Source: Domibacillus sp. DTU_2020_1001157_1_SI_ALB_TIR_016 (GTDB taxonomy: Bacteria; Bacillota; Bacilli; Bacillales; Domibacillaceae). From it: a DNA stretch of 64,000 bases. Location: the NCBI RefSeq assembly GCF_032341995.1, contig NZ_CP135439.1, forward strand, positions 248,001 through 312,000. The letters are read 5' to 3'. Both the position numbers and the translations under genes were made by a program. Positions within the stretch are counted from its first letter, which is position 1. The number at the start of each line of letters is the position of its first letter. Under the pieces are notes generated by a model, which saw only the letters and a list, made by a program, of their open reading frames with translations, had not been told where the DNA came from and searched no databases. Positions 50,524 to 57,153 of the stretch are shown here, in pieces.

Positions 50524-51327
50524 ATGGAAACATTCAGCAGCCTGCACCCCGCGCTGCAGGCGTTAGCCGGCGGCATGATCAGCTGGGGAATGACAGCGCT
50601 TGGTGCAGCGGTCGTGTTTTTCTTTCGTAATATTAAAGAATCCATCATGAAAATGATGTTAGGATTTGCAGCGGGTGTGATGATTGCCGCTTCTTTTTGG
50701 TCGCTGCTGGCACCAGCCATTGAATTCAGCGAAAAAAGCGGACAGATTGCCTGGCTGCCGCCAGTAATCGGCTTTCTGCTGGGCGGCGTTTTTATTCGTC
50801 TGCTTGATGTCGTTGTGCCGCATGTGCATATCGGGCGGGAAAAAGGAGAAGGCCCGTCTACACAATTGAAAAAAACGACGCTCTTATTTTTAGCGATTAC
50901 GCTTCATAATATTCCAGAAGGGCTTGCCATTGGTGTGGCATTTGGAGCGGCTTCGCTGAATATGGATGGAGCCACTATAGCGGCTGCTCTGGCGCTTGCT
51001 TTTGGAATCGGCATTCAGAATATGCCAGAAGGAGCGGCGGTATCAGTACCGCTTCGCGGAGAAGGAATGTCACGGATGAAAGCATTTAACTACGGACAGG
51101 CTTCGGCGCTCGTTGAGCCGATTTCAGCTGTGATTGGAGCGGCGGCGGTCCTGTTTATTCAGCCTATTTTGCCCTACGCCCTTGCTTTTGCTGCAGGAGC
51201 CATGATTTTTGTCGTGGTCGAAGAGCTGATTCCGGAAGCAGAATCCTCGCGCAACACAGACCTTGCCACAATGGGTGTTATGGTCGGCTTTGCCCTGATG
51301 ATGGTGCTCGATGTCGCGCTCGGATAA
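50524..51327 (+). CDS. ZIP family metal transporter
   Basis: 267 aa, eight TM helices. The metal path is visible in LHNIPEGLAIGVAFG (TM4) and IQNMPEGAAVSVPL (TM5); PVIGFLLGGVFIRLLDVVVPHVH before the loop. ZIP proteins of the GufA type carry Zn2+, Mn2+ or Fe2+ and usually import them, so the divergent pair with the CDF exporter suggests metal homeostasis. The frame starts at 50512, but ATG at 50524 lies 8 nt behind AGGTGG. Confidence 0.88.
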   Translation: METFSSLHPALQALAGGMISWGMTALGAAVVFFFRNIKESIMKMMLGFAAGVMIAASFWSLLAPAIEFSEKSGQIAWLPPVIGFLLGGVFIRLLDVVVPHVHIGREKGEGPSTQLKKTTLLFLAITLHNIPEGLAIGVAFGAASLNMDGATIAAALALAFGIGIQNMPEGAAVSVPLRGEGMSRMKAFNYGQASALVEPISAVIGAAAVLFIQPILPYALAFAAGAMIFVVVEELIPEAESSRNTDLATMGVMVGFALMMVLDVALG

Positions 51328-51348
51328 TAAGAAAGCGGAAGGTACCTG

Positions 51349-51545
51349 GTTATCAGCGACAAACATAAGGAGCTGACTATAAAGAGTAAAGGCTAAAACG
51401 CAGCATCCTGCTGCAACGCCTTTGTGACTCACATTTTGTGAGCCTTCGAGCTGATGGTGCCTGGAGCTGGATAAGGTCCGTACCTGATAACGATAAAAGA
51501 AAAAACAGCCCTATTCTCAGTGGAGAACAGGGGCTGTTTTTTTTC
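51349..51545 (+). ncRNA. Candidate structured RNA with terminator in a 392-bp gap
   Basis: The gap 51328-51719 between two convergent genes holds a closing pair GTTATCAG (51349-51356) / CTGATAAC (51484-51491) that encloses AAAGGC/GCCTTT (51388-51423) around GCAGCA-TCC-TGCTGC (51400-51414), then CTCACA-TTT-TGTGAG (51428-51442), and is followed at once by a strong terminator (51501-51545). No coding potential is visible on the plus strand. It does not look like tmRNA, RNase P, SRP RNA or a T-box. A promoter is not obvious. Confidence 0.35.
51501..51545 (+). terminator. Strong terminator after the candidate structured RNA
   Basis: Stem AAAACAGCCC-TTCTC / GAGAA-GGGGCTGTTTT, then T-rich tail; also U-rich in the minus direction. 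Confidence 0.85.
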
Positions 51546-51624
51546 TTTTTAGCTCATAAAAAATAATCAGGCTTAAGCCGGGCAAATAAATAGAAGGTTT
51601 TCGTTCCACATTTTCGTCTGTCAA
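51517..51624 (-). CDS. Possible 35-aa peptide, unknown
   Basis: TTG start (51622-51624) exactly 8 nt behind GAGGAGG on the minus strand, giving MTDENVERKPSIYLPG followed by a hydrophobic LSLIIFYEL and a basic end KRKKTAPVLH. It lies 96 bp downstream of the GyrI-like gene on the same strand, with a 12-bp hairpin (51646-51674) just before the ribosome site. The 3' end overlaps the terminator stem, which argues for caution. Confidence 0.3.
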   Translation of the reverse strand: MTDENVERKPSIYLPGLSLIIFYELKRKKTAPVLH

Positions 51625-51645
51625 CGGTGATTCCTCCTCGTCCGA

Positions 51646-51674
51646 GCAAGTTCATACGTTTAGTATGAACTTGC
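51646..51674. repeat. Perfect 12-bp inverted repeat
   Basis: GCAAGTTCATAC / GTATGAACTTGC with a 5-bp loop and no T-tract on either strand. Could be an RNA hairpin protecting the 3' end of the GyrI-like transcript or controlling the small downstream ORF. Confidence 0.6.
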
Positions 51675-51719
51675 GGAGAAGGATTGTCAGCGAGTCTGTT
51701 AGAATTCCTTCCAAACAAT

Positions 51720-52187
51720 TTAAACCGCTTCTTCAGCTGCTTCACTGCGTTTATTCGCCAGCCGCCAGTATAAATGATGCTGCTCACCATGTATGGTCAC
51801 ATGAATCCGAAATTCATTAGGATCAAGCCGTATATGATGCTCGCGTGCCCATGCCAAAATAGACCGAAATCCGTTTTTCACATCTTTCTCTTGTCCGTCA
51901 AGCTCAAGTAAGGCATAGGAACCAGCCGGAATCGTTAAACTCGACATGCCGGACGGAATAATGTCGATATGGCTCACTTCCATGGCGATGCAGTGCGTAT
52001 ACAGCTGGCCAGCCCGCTTCAAGCAAATGTCCATTAAGTAGCCGTCTGTTTGAGAGGGAATTTGGCTGGCTGTTTCTAGAAACCGTTTTTTCCATTCAGG
52101 GCGCATAGCAGCAATTTCTTCTTCTGTACCGCTCATTTCAAATCCCACTACCGTGATTGCACGTACATCTACAAGTTTCGGATTCAT
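51720..52187 (-). CDS. GyrI-like effector-binding domain protein
   Basis: 155 aa stand-alone domain of the AraC effector-binding/GyrI type: PKLVDVRAITVVGFEMSG at the start (compare the VxxxPAxxVxGxxxxG pattern), IPAGSYALLELDG near the end and RIHVTIHGEQ. Such proteins bind small hydrophobic or aromatic ligands, sometimes as hydrolases; the role here is unknown. A longer frame reaches 52277, but AGGAGCTGAG directly before the ATG at 52187 fixes the start. Confidence 0.75.
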   Translation of the reverse strand: MNPKLVDVRAITVVGFEMSGTEEEIAAMRPEWKKRFLETASQIPSQTDGYLMDICLKRAGQLYTHCIAMEVSHIDIIPSGMSSLTIPAGSYALLELDGQEKDVKNGFRSILAWAREHHIRLDPNEFRIHVTIHGEQHHLYWRLANKRSEAAEEAV

Positions 52188-52300
52188 GATCTCAGCTCCT
52201 TTTTCCCTTCTTTTCCCGCTTTTAAATGTTTTCACACCGTTTCTTAAGGGAATAGCAATTGTAAAAACGATGAACAAAAGTTATACAAGGAAGGCTCCTC

Positions 52301-52676
52301 ATGAAAACAAATATATGTATTTCAGGAGGCCATGTGTCCGGTCTTTTAATCGGTATACTGCTTACGCAAGGCGACGTCGACATGATCGCTGCCGAAAGAG
52401 ACGCTGCGCCTTTGATGGACTGAAACGGTATACAACCATTGCTTTCTAACCACCACATTTCTCCGGCCTGAAAGCATAACAGAAGGCGAAATGATTGTAT
52501 GCGGTCATTCCTTTCCTGGATTTTTTCCTCTTCCTAATTTAAAGTTGCGCATGGTACTCCTTATTAAAAAAGAAGAGAACAAAGAGATGAAGCGAAGTGG
52601 GCCGCTTTGTGCAAATGGCGCAGAGTATCTATATACAGACGATGACGACTATCTTTGGAAAACAGGGGGAAGTAAC
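52301..52676 (+). pseudogene. Remnant of an FAD-dependent monooxygenase
   Basis: ATG at 52301 opens MKTNICISGGHVSGLLIG, which looks like the dinucleotide-binding start of a UbiH-type monooxygenase (VCIVGGGPAGLLLG) with decayed glycines; it stops at 52421-52423 after 40 residues (...AERDAAPLMD). About 70 bp later another frame reads EGEMIVCGHSFPGFFPLPN and LRMVLLIKKEEN, like the middle of the same family, and runs on into the methyltransferase. Most of the gene is missing, so this appears to be a deletion remnant. Confidence 0.5.
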
Positions 52677-53675
52677 ATGATTGCTGAATACCGAAAAATG
52701 TGGGAAGCACGAAACTGGCTGAAGAAAAATGAACCCTTTTTGCCGACATGGCAGGCATATGTCGGCTACCGGCTTGATTTGTTTCATAAACTCGCAGGCG
52801 GCGCGACACTTGAATCGCTTGCAGAGAACTACGGCTATGAAGAAACGCTTCTGAGTTCCTGGGCCGATACAGGAATCGTGCTGGGTCATTTAAAACAGGA
52901 CGGCGGCCGGCTTGTTCCTTCTAAAAAAATGCTGAAGTTTTTTTCACAGGAAAGTGATCATTCGGTTGGTGAGCTGCTCAAAGAATTATTTGAAATGCAT
53001 ATGCCTTCCCTGATGAACTATCCCCAAATGATCACATCCAATCAAAAAGGGCGGTTTAACGGAGAGGATTTTGGCAAAACAGTTGCGGCCACCTCCGCTT
53101 TAATTGAAAAAAAAGCATTTGGACATGTACTGTCGGAGATAAATGCCCAAAAACCACGCTGGGTGCTGGATATTGGCTGCGGAACGGGCGGCTATTTAAT
53201 AAAACTGGCCGATAAAATAAAACAAGGAACTTTCGTTGGGGTGGACATCAGTAAAGAATGTATTGAAGAAGCACGCCAAAAAGTCCGGAAGAAGAGCCTG
53301 GGGGAAAAAGTAAAGTTTTATTATGCAGATATCAATACGTGGGAAGTGCCAAGCCGTTTTTTTGATGTGATCATGATGAATAACCTTCTTCATTACTATT
53401 CGCAGGATGCGCGAAAAGAGCTGCTCGCCCGGGTTTCAAAGCTGATCAGCCAAAACGGGACCGTTATTATGATTACCCCCCTTTATCTGGAACGAGGCGG
53501 ACAGCGCTTTTCAGCTGCGTTTAATTCATTTATGGAAGCGCATGAAAATTTATACCCGCTGCCAAGAAAGGATGAACTTATCCGGGATGCAGAGGAAGCG
53601 GGACTCCAGTTAAAATCGATTAAAACGGTCGTGCGCGAAGGAAGCTGGTATTGTGTAAATTTTTCAAAAAAATAG
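52677..53675 (+). CDS. Class I SAM-dependent methyltransferase
   Basis: 332 aa. N-terminal helical region (winged-helix/dimerisation-like, TLESLAENYGYEETLLSSWADTG) and a Rossmann methyltransferase domain from about residue 155, with motif I VLDIGCGTGGYL, acidic motif II FVGVDIS and post-motif DVIMMNNLLHYYS. This layout is that of O-methyltransferases acting on small or polyketide-like molecules; substrate unknown. The frame is open 62 codons upstream through a monooxygenase remnant, but GGGGGA 6 nt before ATG 52677 and the domain start support the shorter form. Confidence 0.82.
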   Translation: MIAEYRKMWEARNWLKKNEPFLPTWQAYVGYRLDLFHKLAGGATLESLAENYGYEETLLSSWADTGIVLGHLKQDGGRLVPSKKMLKFFSQESDHSVGELLKELFEMHMPSLMNYPQMITSNQKGRFNGEDFGKTVAATSALIEKKAFGHVLSEINAQKPRWVLDIGCGTGGYLIKLADKIKQGTFVGVDISKECIEEARQKVRKKSLGEKVKFYYADINTWEVPSRFFDVIMMNNLLHYYSQDARKELLARVSKLISQNGTVIMITPLYLERGGQRFSAAFNSFMEAHENLYPLPRKDELIRDAEEAGLQLKSIKTVVREGSWYCVNFSKK

Positions 53676-53713
53676 ATATAATGAAGGAAACAAACTAAAG
53701 TGAGGCGGATAAA

Positions 53714-54544
53714 ATGGCAATTGGGTACTTGAACGGGAAAATCATAAACTCAGATGATCCCGTGCTGCCGATTGATGAACGCGGACATCAATTTGGTGAC
53801 GGAGTGTATGAATATATTCGTGTTTATGGCGGACGTCCTTTTATGATGAAGGAGCACCTGGACCGCTTTTTTAAAAGTGCTGAAGCGATCAAGCTGAATC
53901 TGGATCATTCACGCGAAGACATTGAAGAGATTACAGCCGACTTGATCAAGAGAAGCGGGCTGTCTGATTGCGATATATACATGCAGGCCACACGCGGCAT
54001 CGCTCCGCGCAACCACTTGTTTCCGAATGTACCCGCGTCGATTTCCATGACGGTCAAGCCGTTCCGAGCGATGGATGAAACGCTACGGGAAAATGGCGCT
54101 AGCATCAAGCTTCTGCCTGATGAACGGTGGCAAAACTGCTGGATTAAAACGCTCAATCTTTTGCCGAATCTCCTGGCGAAGCAGGAAGCGTTTGAAGCTG
54201 GTGCATTTGAGGCAGTGCTCGTCCGCGATGGTGTGGTAACAGAAGGATCAAGCTCTAATTTATTTCTCGTCAAAGAAGGAGAATTAATTACTCCGCCTGC
54301 GACAAAGCATATTTTGCATGGTATTACGCGCATGGCTGTGATTGATATCGCTGCAGAGCTTGGCATTCCGGTAAAAGAGGAGACATTTGCACCTGAAGCT
54401 GTTTTGAAAGCGGATGAAGTGTTTTTAACGAGTACCGGGATTGAGATTGTGCCGGTTACAACTGCGGATGACCAAAAGATTGGAAGCGGAAAGCCAGGCG
54501 ACATAACGAAAAAAATCTACGAAGCGTTTATGAAACGAGTTTAA
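53714..54544 (+). CDS. dat: D-amino acid aminotransferase
   Basis: 276-aa class IV PLP enzyme making D-glutamate from D-alanine and 2-oxoglutarate. Start GYLNGKIINSDDPVLPIDERGHQFGDGVYEYIRVY is diagnostic; PLP Lys145 in CWIKTLNLLPN corresponds to the known Bacillus DAAT lysine; EGSSSNLFLV and GITRMAV complete the pattern. It lies just ahead of the N-carbamoyl hydrolase, separated by a terminator. It may recover D-amino acids, besides feeding peptidoglycan. Confidence 0.94.
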   Translation: MAIGYLNGKIINSDDPVLPIDERGHQFGDGVYEYIRVYGGRPFMMKEHLDRFFKSAEAIKLNLDHSREDIEEITADLIKRSGLSDCDIYMQATRGIAPRNHLFPNVPASISMTVKPFRAMDETLRENGASIKLLPDERWQNCWIKTLNLLPNLLAKQEAFEAGAFEAVLVRDGVVTEGSSSNLFLVKEGELITPPATKHILHGITRMAVIDIAAELGIPVKEETFAPEAVLKADEVFLTSTGIEIVPVTTADDQKIGSGKPGDITKKIYEAFMKRV

Positions 54545-54551
54545 AACAAAG

Positions 54552-54575
54552 GCCCTTTAACAGAGGGCTTTTTTA
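54552..54575 (+). terminator. Terminator after dat
   Basis: Stem GCCCT / AGGGC with 7-nt loop and T6. Confidence 0.75.
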
Positions 54576-54640
54576 TTTTTGTGCAGAATTTTCTGTAAAA
54601 AATCTATTCAACTTTCTCTGTCTGTGCCATAATAAGAAAT

Positions 54641-54657
54641 ATTATTTATTGATTGCA
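54641..54657. promoter_or_regulatory. 17-bp motif shared with the pyrimidine operon (copy 1)
   Basis: ATTATTTATTGATTGCA, just downstream of a CATAAT -10-like box (54628-54633) and 36 bp before the amidohydrolase start. The exact reverse complement is at 57102-57118 in front of preT. Confidence 0.6.
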
Positions 54658-54693
54658 TTATTTTTTAAAAATATTTTTAAAGGAGGATGCAAT

Positions 54694-55920
54694 ATGAATG
54701 ATCAAAAACTAAAGATTAATGGTGAACGTCTGCAGGAATCACTTGAAACGTTTGCCGGGTTTGGCCGGACAGCCCGAAACGGTGTGACACGGCTCGCTTT
54801 ATCGGAAGAAGACCGCCTTGCACGCAATTATTTTCGCACATGCTGTGAAGAGATGGGCCTTTCTTTATCGGTGGACGATATGGGCAACATGTATGGGATG
54901 CTCCCGGGCCGTGAAAACAAACCGCCGGTTGTCATGGGTTCTCACCTTGACTCTGTTAAAGGCGGCGGACGCTTTGACGGTGTGCTTGGTGTAGCAGCGG
55001 GGCTTGAAGTCATGCGGACTTTAACAGAACACGGTGTAAAGCCAAGTGTGCCGGTTGTCGTCATGAATGTGACCAATGAAGAAGGCGCCCGCTTTGAACC
55101 GTCGATGATGTCCTCCGGTGTGCTTTCCGGAAAGTTTAACAAAGAAGAAATGATAGCCAAAAAAGATGTAGAAGGCATCACGTTTGCAGAAGCATTGCGA
55201 TCGATTGGTTATGAAGGCAAAGTGGAAAACAGGATGAAAGAAGCGGCAGCTTTCTTGGAATTGCATATTGAGCAGGGGCCGATTTTAGAAAGAGAGAAGC
55301 TGTCGATTGGCATCGTTGAATGTGTGCTCGGTATGGTCTGTTATGAAATTGAGGTAGCAGGTGAATCGGACCACGCTGGCACCACGCCGATGTCGATGCG
55401 CAGCGATGCCTTGTTTGCGGCAGTGGATTTAATTAAAGAAGCGAGAGAAAAGCTCGCTGCGCTTGGTGACGACCTCGTTTATACGATTGGGCGGATGAAC
55501 GTGTCGCCGAACATTCACACAGTCATTCCGAACAAAGTGGTTTTTTCATTGGAAGCACGGCATACTTCCGCGGAAAAGATTCAAAAAGTAGAGGACATCA
55601 TTCGGGAGATGCAGGGGTCTGCCGAAAGAGCAGCATGCAATGTAAAAGTTCAAAAATTGTGGGGACGTGAGACGGTCTGGTTTGAGCCGGCGCTCTGCGA
55701 TGCTTTTGAGCAGTCGGCTGCTTTACTCGGTTTTTCTCATAAGCGGATGGTGAGCGGAGCAGGGCATGATGCGCAGTTCATGGCTTCTTACATTCCGTCG
55801 GCGATGATTTTTGTGCCGAGCGTAAATGGGAAAAGCCACGATGAAGACGAATTAACGTCCTGGGAAGACTGTGAAAGAGGCGTGAATGTGCTGCTTGAAA
55901 CGGTCCTCACTTTGATCTGA
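54694..55920 (+). CDS. Zn-dependent N-carbamoyl amidohydrolase (M20; HyuC/beta-ureidopropionase type)
   Basis: 408 aa. Hydrolyses an N-carbamoyl amino acid, N-carbamoyl-beta-alanine or allantoate to the amine, CO2 and ammonia. Metal ligands in MGSHLDSVKGGGRFDG, NEEGARF and LELHIEQGP; ESDHAGTTPM and GAGHDAQFM complete the family pattern. Given a dihydropyrimidinase and PreTA unit 1.2 kb on, beta-ureidopropionase is the best guess. The frame opens at 54649, but AAGGAGG 7-8 nt before ATG 54694 decides the start. It shares an operator motif with the preT operon. Confidence 0.88.
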   Translation: MNDQKLKINGERLQESLETFAGFGRTARNGVTRLALSEEDRLARNYFRTCCEEMGLSLSVDDMGNMYGMLPGRENKPPVVMGSHLDSVKGGGRFDGVLGVAAGLEVMRTLTEHGVKPSVPVVVMNVTNEEGARFEPSMMSSGVLSGKFNKEEMIAKKDVEGITFAEALRSIGYEGKVENRMKEAAAFLELHIEQGPILEREKLSIGIVECVLGMVCYEIEVAGESDHAGTTPMSMRSDALFAAVDLIKEAREKLAALGDDLVYTIGRMNVSPNIHTVIPNKVVFSLEARHTSAEKIQKVEDIIREMQGSAERAACNVKVQKLWGRETVWFEPALCDAFEQSAALLGFSHKRMVSGAGHDAQFMASYIPSAMIFVPSVNGKSHDEDELTSWEDCERGVNVLLETVLTLI

Positions 55921-55924
55921 AAAA

Positions 55925-55955
55925 GGGGCTCGATCATTTATAATGATCGAGCCCC
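55925..55955 (-). terminator. Left copy of a duplicated terminator hairpin
   Basis: Perfect palindrome GGGGCTCGATCATT / AATGATCGAGCCCC. Read on the minus strand it is followed by CCCCTTTTT; on the plus strand the T-tract is missing and a repeat element starts. On the minus strand it also spells the codons for LDHYK-stop, a copy of the end of the gene at 56113. Confidence 0.75.
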
Positions 55956-56080
55956 AGGCTGTTGAAAAACGCCCGCTTTCGGCGTCACTGGCTGTCTGTG
56001 AATGCTCATGACCCCGAAAAGGTCACTCCGCTTCCCAGCCAGCTGCGTTCCTGGAAAGGCAGGCGCTTTCAATCAGCCTG
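55955..56080. mobile_element. MITE-like element, 126 bp, with terminal inverted repeats
   Basis: Left end CAGGCTGTTGAAAAACGCC, right end the complement of CAGGCTGATTGAAAGCGCC: 19-bp imperfect inverted termini. There is no ORF inside. The element sits between two near-copies (21 of 23 bp in the core) of the same hairpin at 55925-55955 and 56104-56139, as expected if insertion duplicated its target. No transposase is in the window; it would need one in trans. Confidence 0.55.
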
Positions 56081-56103
56081 CTTTCTAACTTTGTCTATAC
56101 CCT

Positions 56104-56139
56104 AAGGCTCGGTCATTTATAGTGATCGAGTCCTTTTTT
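56104..56139 (+). terminator. Right copy of the duplicated terminator hairpin
   Basis: AAGGCTCGGTCATTTATA / GTGATCGAGTCC, then T6 on the plus strand. It overlaps the stop codon of the minus-strand gene at 56113, and lacks a T-tract in that gene's direction. Confidence 0.7.
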
Positions 56140-56490
56140 AAAGATTTCTAAAATGATGTCATGCTGGGTTTTGCTCATCACATGCTGGCGAATTTCATTC
56201 AGCTCGGCAACGAGGCCGGCATCTAAATGCAGGTTGACGGTTTTTCCTTTGTCGGCCTGCTGCACATCAAAGCCGCCTTCACGTTTTTTCACCTGTCCTT
56301 CAAGCACGGTAATGTCGCCAAAAGGAACACTGTCCGGCACTTGAATCATACTGCCTTCAAAAAAGATCTCTTTGGCATCTTCTGAAAAAGAAATGGCCAG
56401 CGAATGCCCGCTGTCACGGTTTTCATCCCGGATAAGCCGCGCTTTTCCCTGGTTGTCTCGTGTATTTTGAATGGAAATTTTGGCCTTCAC
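56113..56490 (-). CDS. Small protein with ribbon-helix-helix-like C-terminus, unknown
   Basis: 125 aa, GTG start at 56490 behind AAGAGGTG. Residues 1-80 are beta-rich and charged without a recognised domain; residues 85-125 (KTVNLHLDAGLVAELNEIRQ ... HDIILEIFKKGLDHYK) have the strand-helix-helix pattern of ribbon-helix-helix DNA-binding proteins. The start codon nearly touches the stop of the HTH gene upstream, so the two form one unit. Function unknown. Confidence 0.65.
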   Translation of the reverse strand: MKAKISIQNTRDNQGKARLIRDENRDSGHSLAISFSEDAKEIFFEGSMIQVPDSVPFGDITVLEGQVKKREGGFDVQQADKGKTVNLHLDAGLVAELNEIRQHVMSKTQHDIILEIFKKGLDHYK

Positions 56491-56491
56491 G

Positions 56492-57016
56492 TTACACCTC
56501 TTCCCCTCGCAAGCAGGATTCTTTAACCCCTTTTTGTATAGTAAAGGTTGATTCTATCTGCACTGTATAATGAAACTCCCCTTGTTGAAGAACGGAATCC
56601 ATCACCATCGCACGCTCCGATCCAATCCATACCTGGTCCAGCACCTCAAAAGCAGGGGCCAAATAGCCTTTTTCAAACAAGAAATGATACACACTTTCTT
56701 TCGGATAGATAAACCGCTTCTTGCCCTGTTTTGTGCGGAGCGCCGGGAATGCCTGCTTTTCATCCAGCACCTCGCCAAGATAGCCTTCATCTGCCCATCT
56801 TTTAATTGTAGACATATTTAATTCACGACCCGTGTGCTGCCGGATGAGCTCGATGATTTCTTTGGATGAGACGAACTGTTTACGCTCTTCTTCCTGCTCG
56901 GAAACAGCCGCCAGCTGGCCGCGAAGCTGTTCAAGCTGGGACTCATATTCATTGATTCGCTGCTCCAATTCGTTCCTGTTCACATGTGTCACTTCTTCCG
57001 TTGGTATTCTCTTCAT
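56492..57016 (-). CDS. Coiled-coil plus MerR-like HTH protein, unknown
   Basis: 174 aa. Residues 12-45 are a coiled coil (NELEQRINEYESQLEQLRGQ); 48-85 a winged HTH of MerR type (SSKEIIELIRQHTGRELNMS, then TIKRWADEGYLGE); the rest is an unrecognised domain. It is divergent from preT, with one copy of the shared 17-bp motif in the gap, and is cotranscribed with the RHH-like gene. It could be the regulator of the pyrimidine genes or part of an independent module. Confidence 0.7.
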   Translation of the reverse strand: MKRIPTEEVTHVNRNELEQRINEYESQLEQLRGQLAAVSEQEEERKQFVSSKEIIELIRQHTGRELNMSTIKRWADEGYLGEVLDEKQAFPALRTKQGKKRFIYPKESVYHFLFEKGYLAPAFEVLDQVWIGSERAMVMDSVLQQGEFHYTVQIESTFTIQKGVKESCLRGEEV

Positions 57017-57085
57017 CCTACACTAAAATAAAGTTCGTTTGTCAGAAAATATACCAAAAATGATGTGTGCGTTTTTTGTTTGCTG

Positions 57086-57118
57086 TATAAATATTTTAAG
57101 GTGCAATCAATAAATAAT
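57086..57118 (+). promoter_or_regulatory. preT promoter region with the shared 17-bp motif (copy 2)
   Basis: -10-like TATAAA at 57086-57091 followed by TGCAATCAATAAATAAT (57102-57118), the exact reverse complement of the motif at 54641-54657. 35 bp upstream of preT. Confidence 0.6.
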
Positions 57119-57153
57119 CAATAGACAGAAAACATGCAAGGGGGGAACGAACG

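Noticed and set aside
51349..51545. 6S, tmRNA, RNase P or SRP RNA
   Set aside because: None of the signature segments I know for these RNAs are present; kept only as an unclassified candidate.
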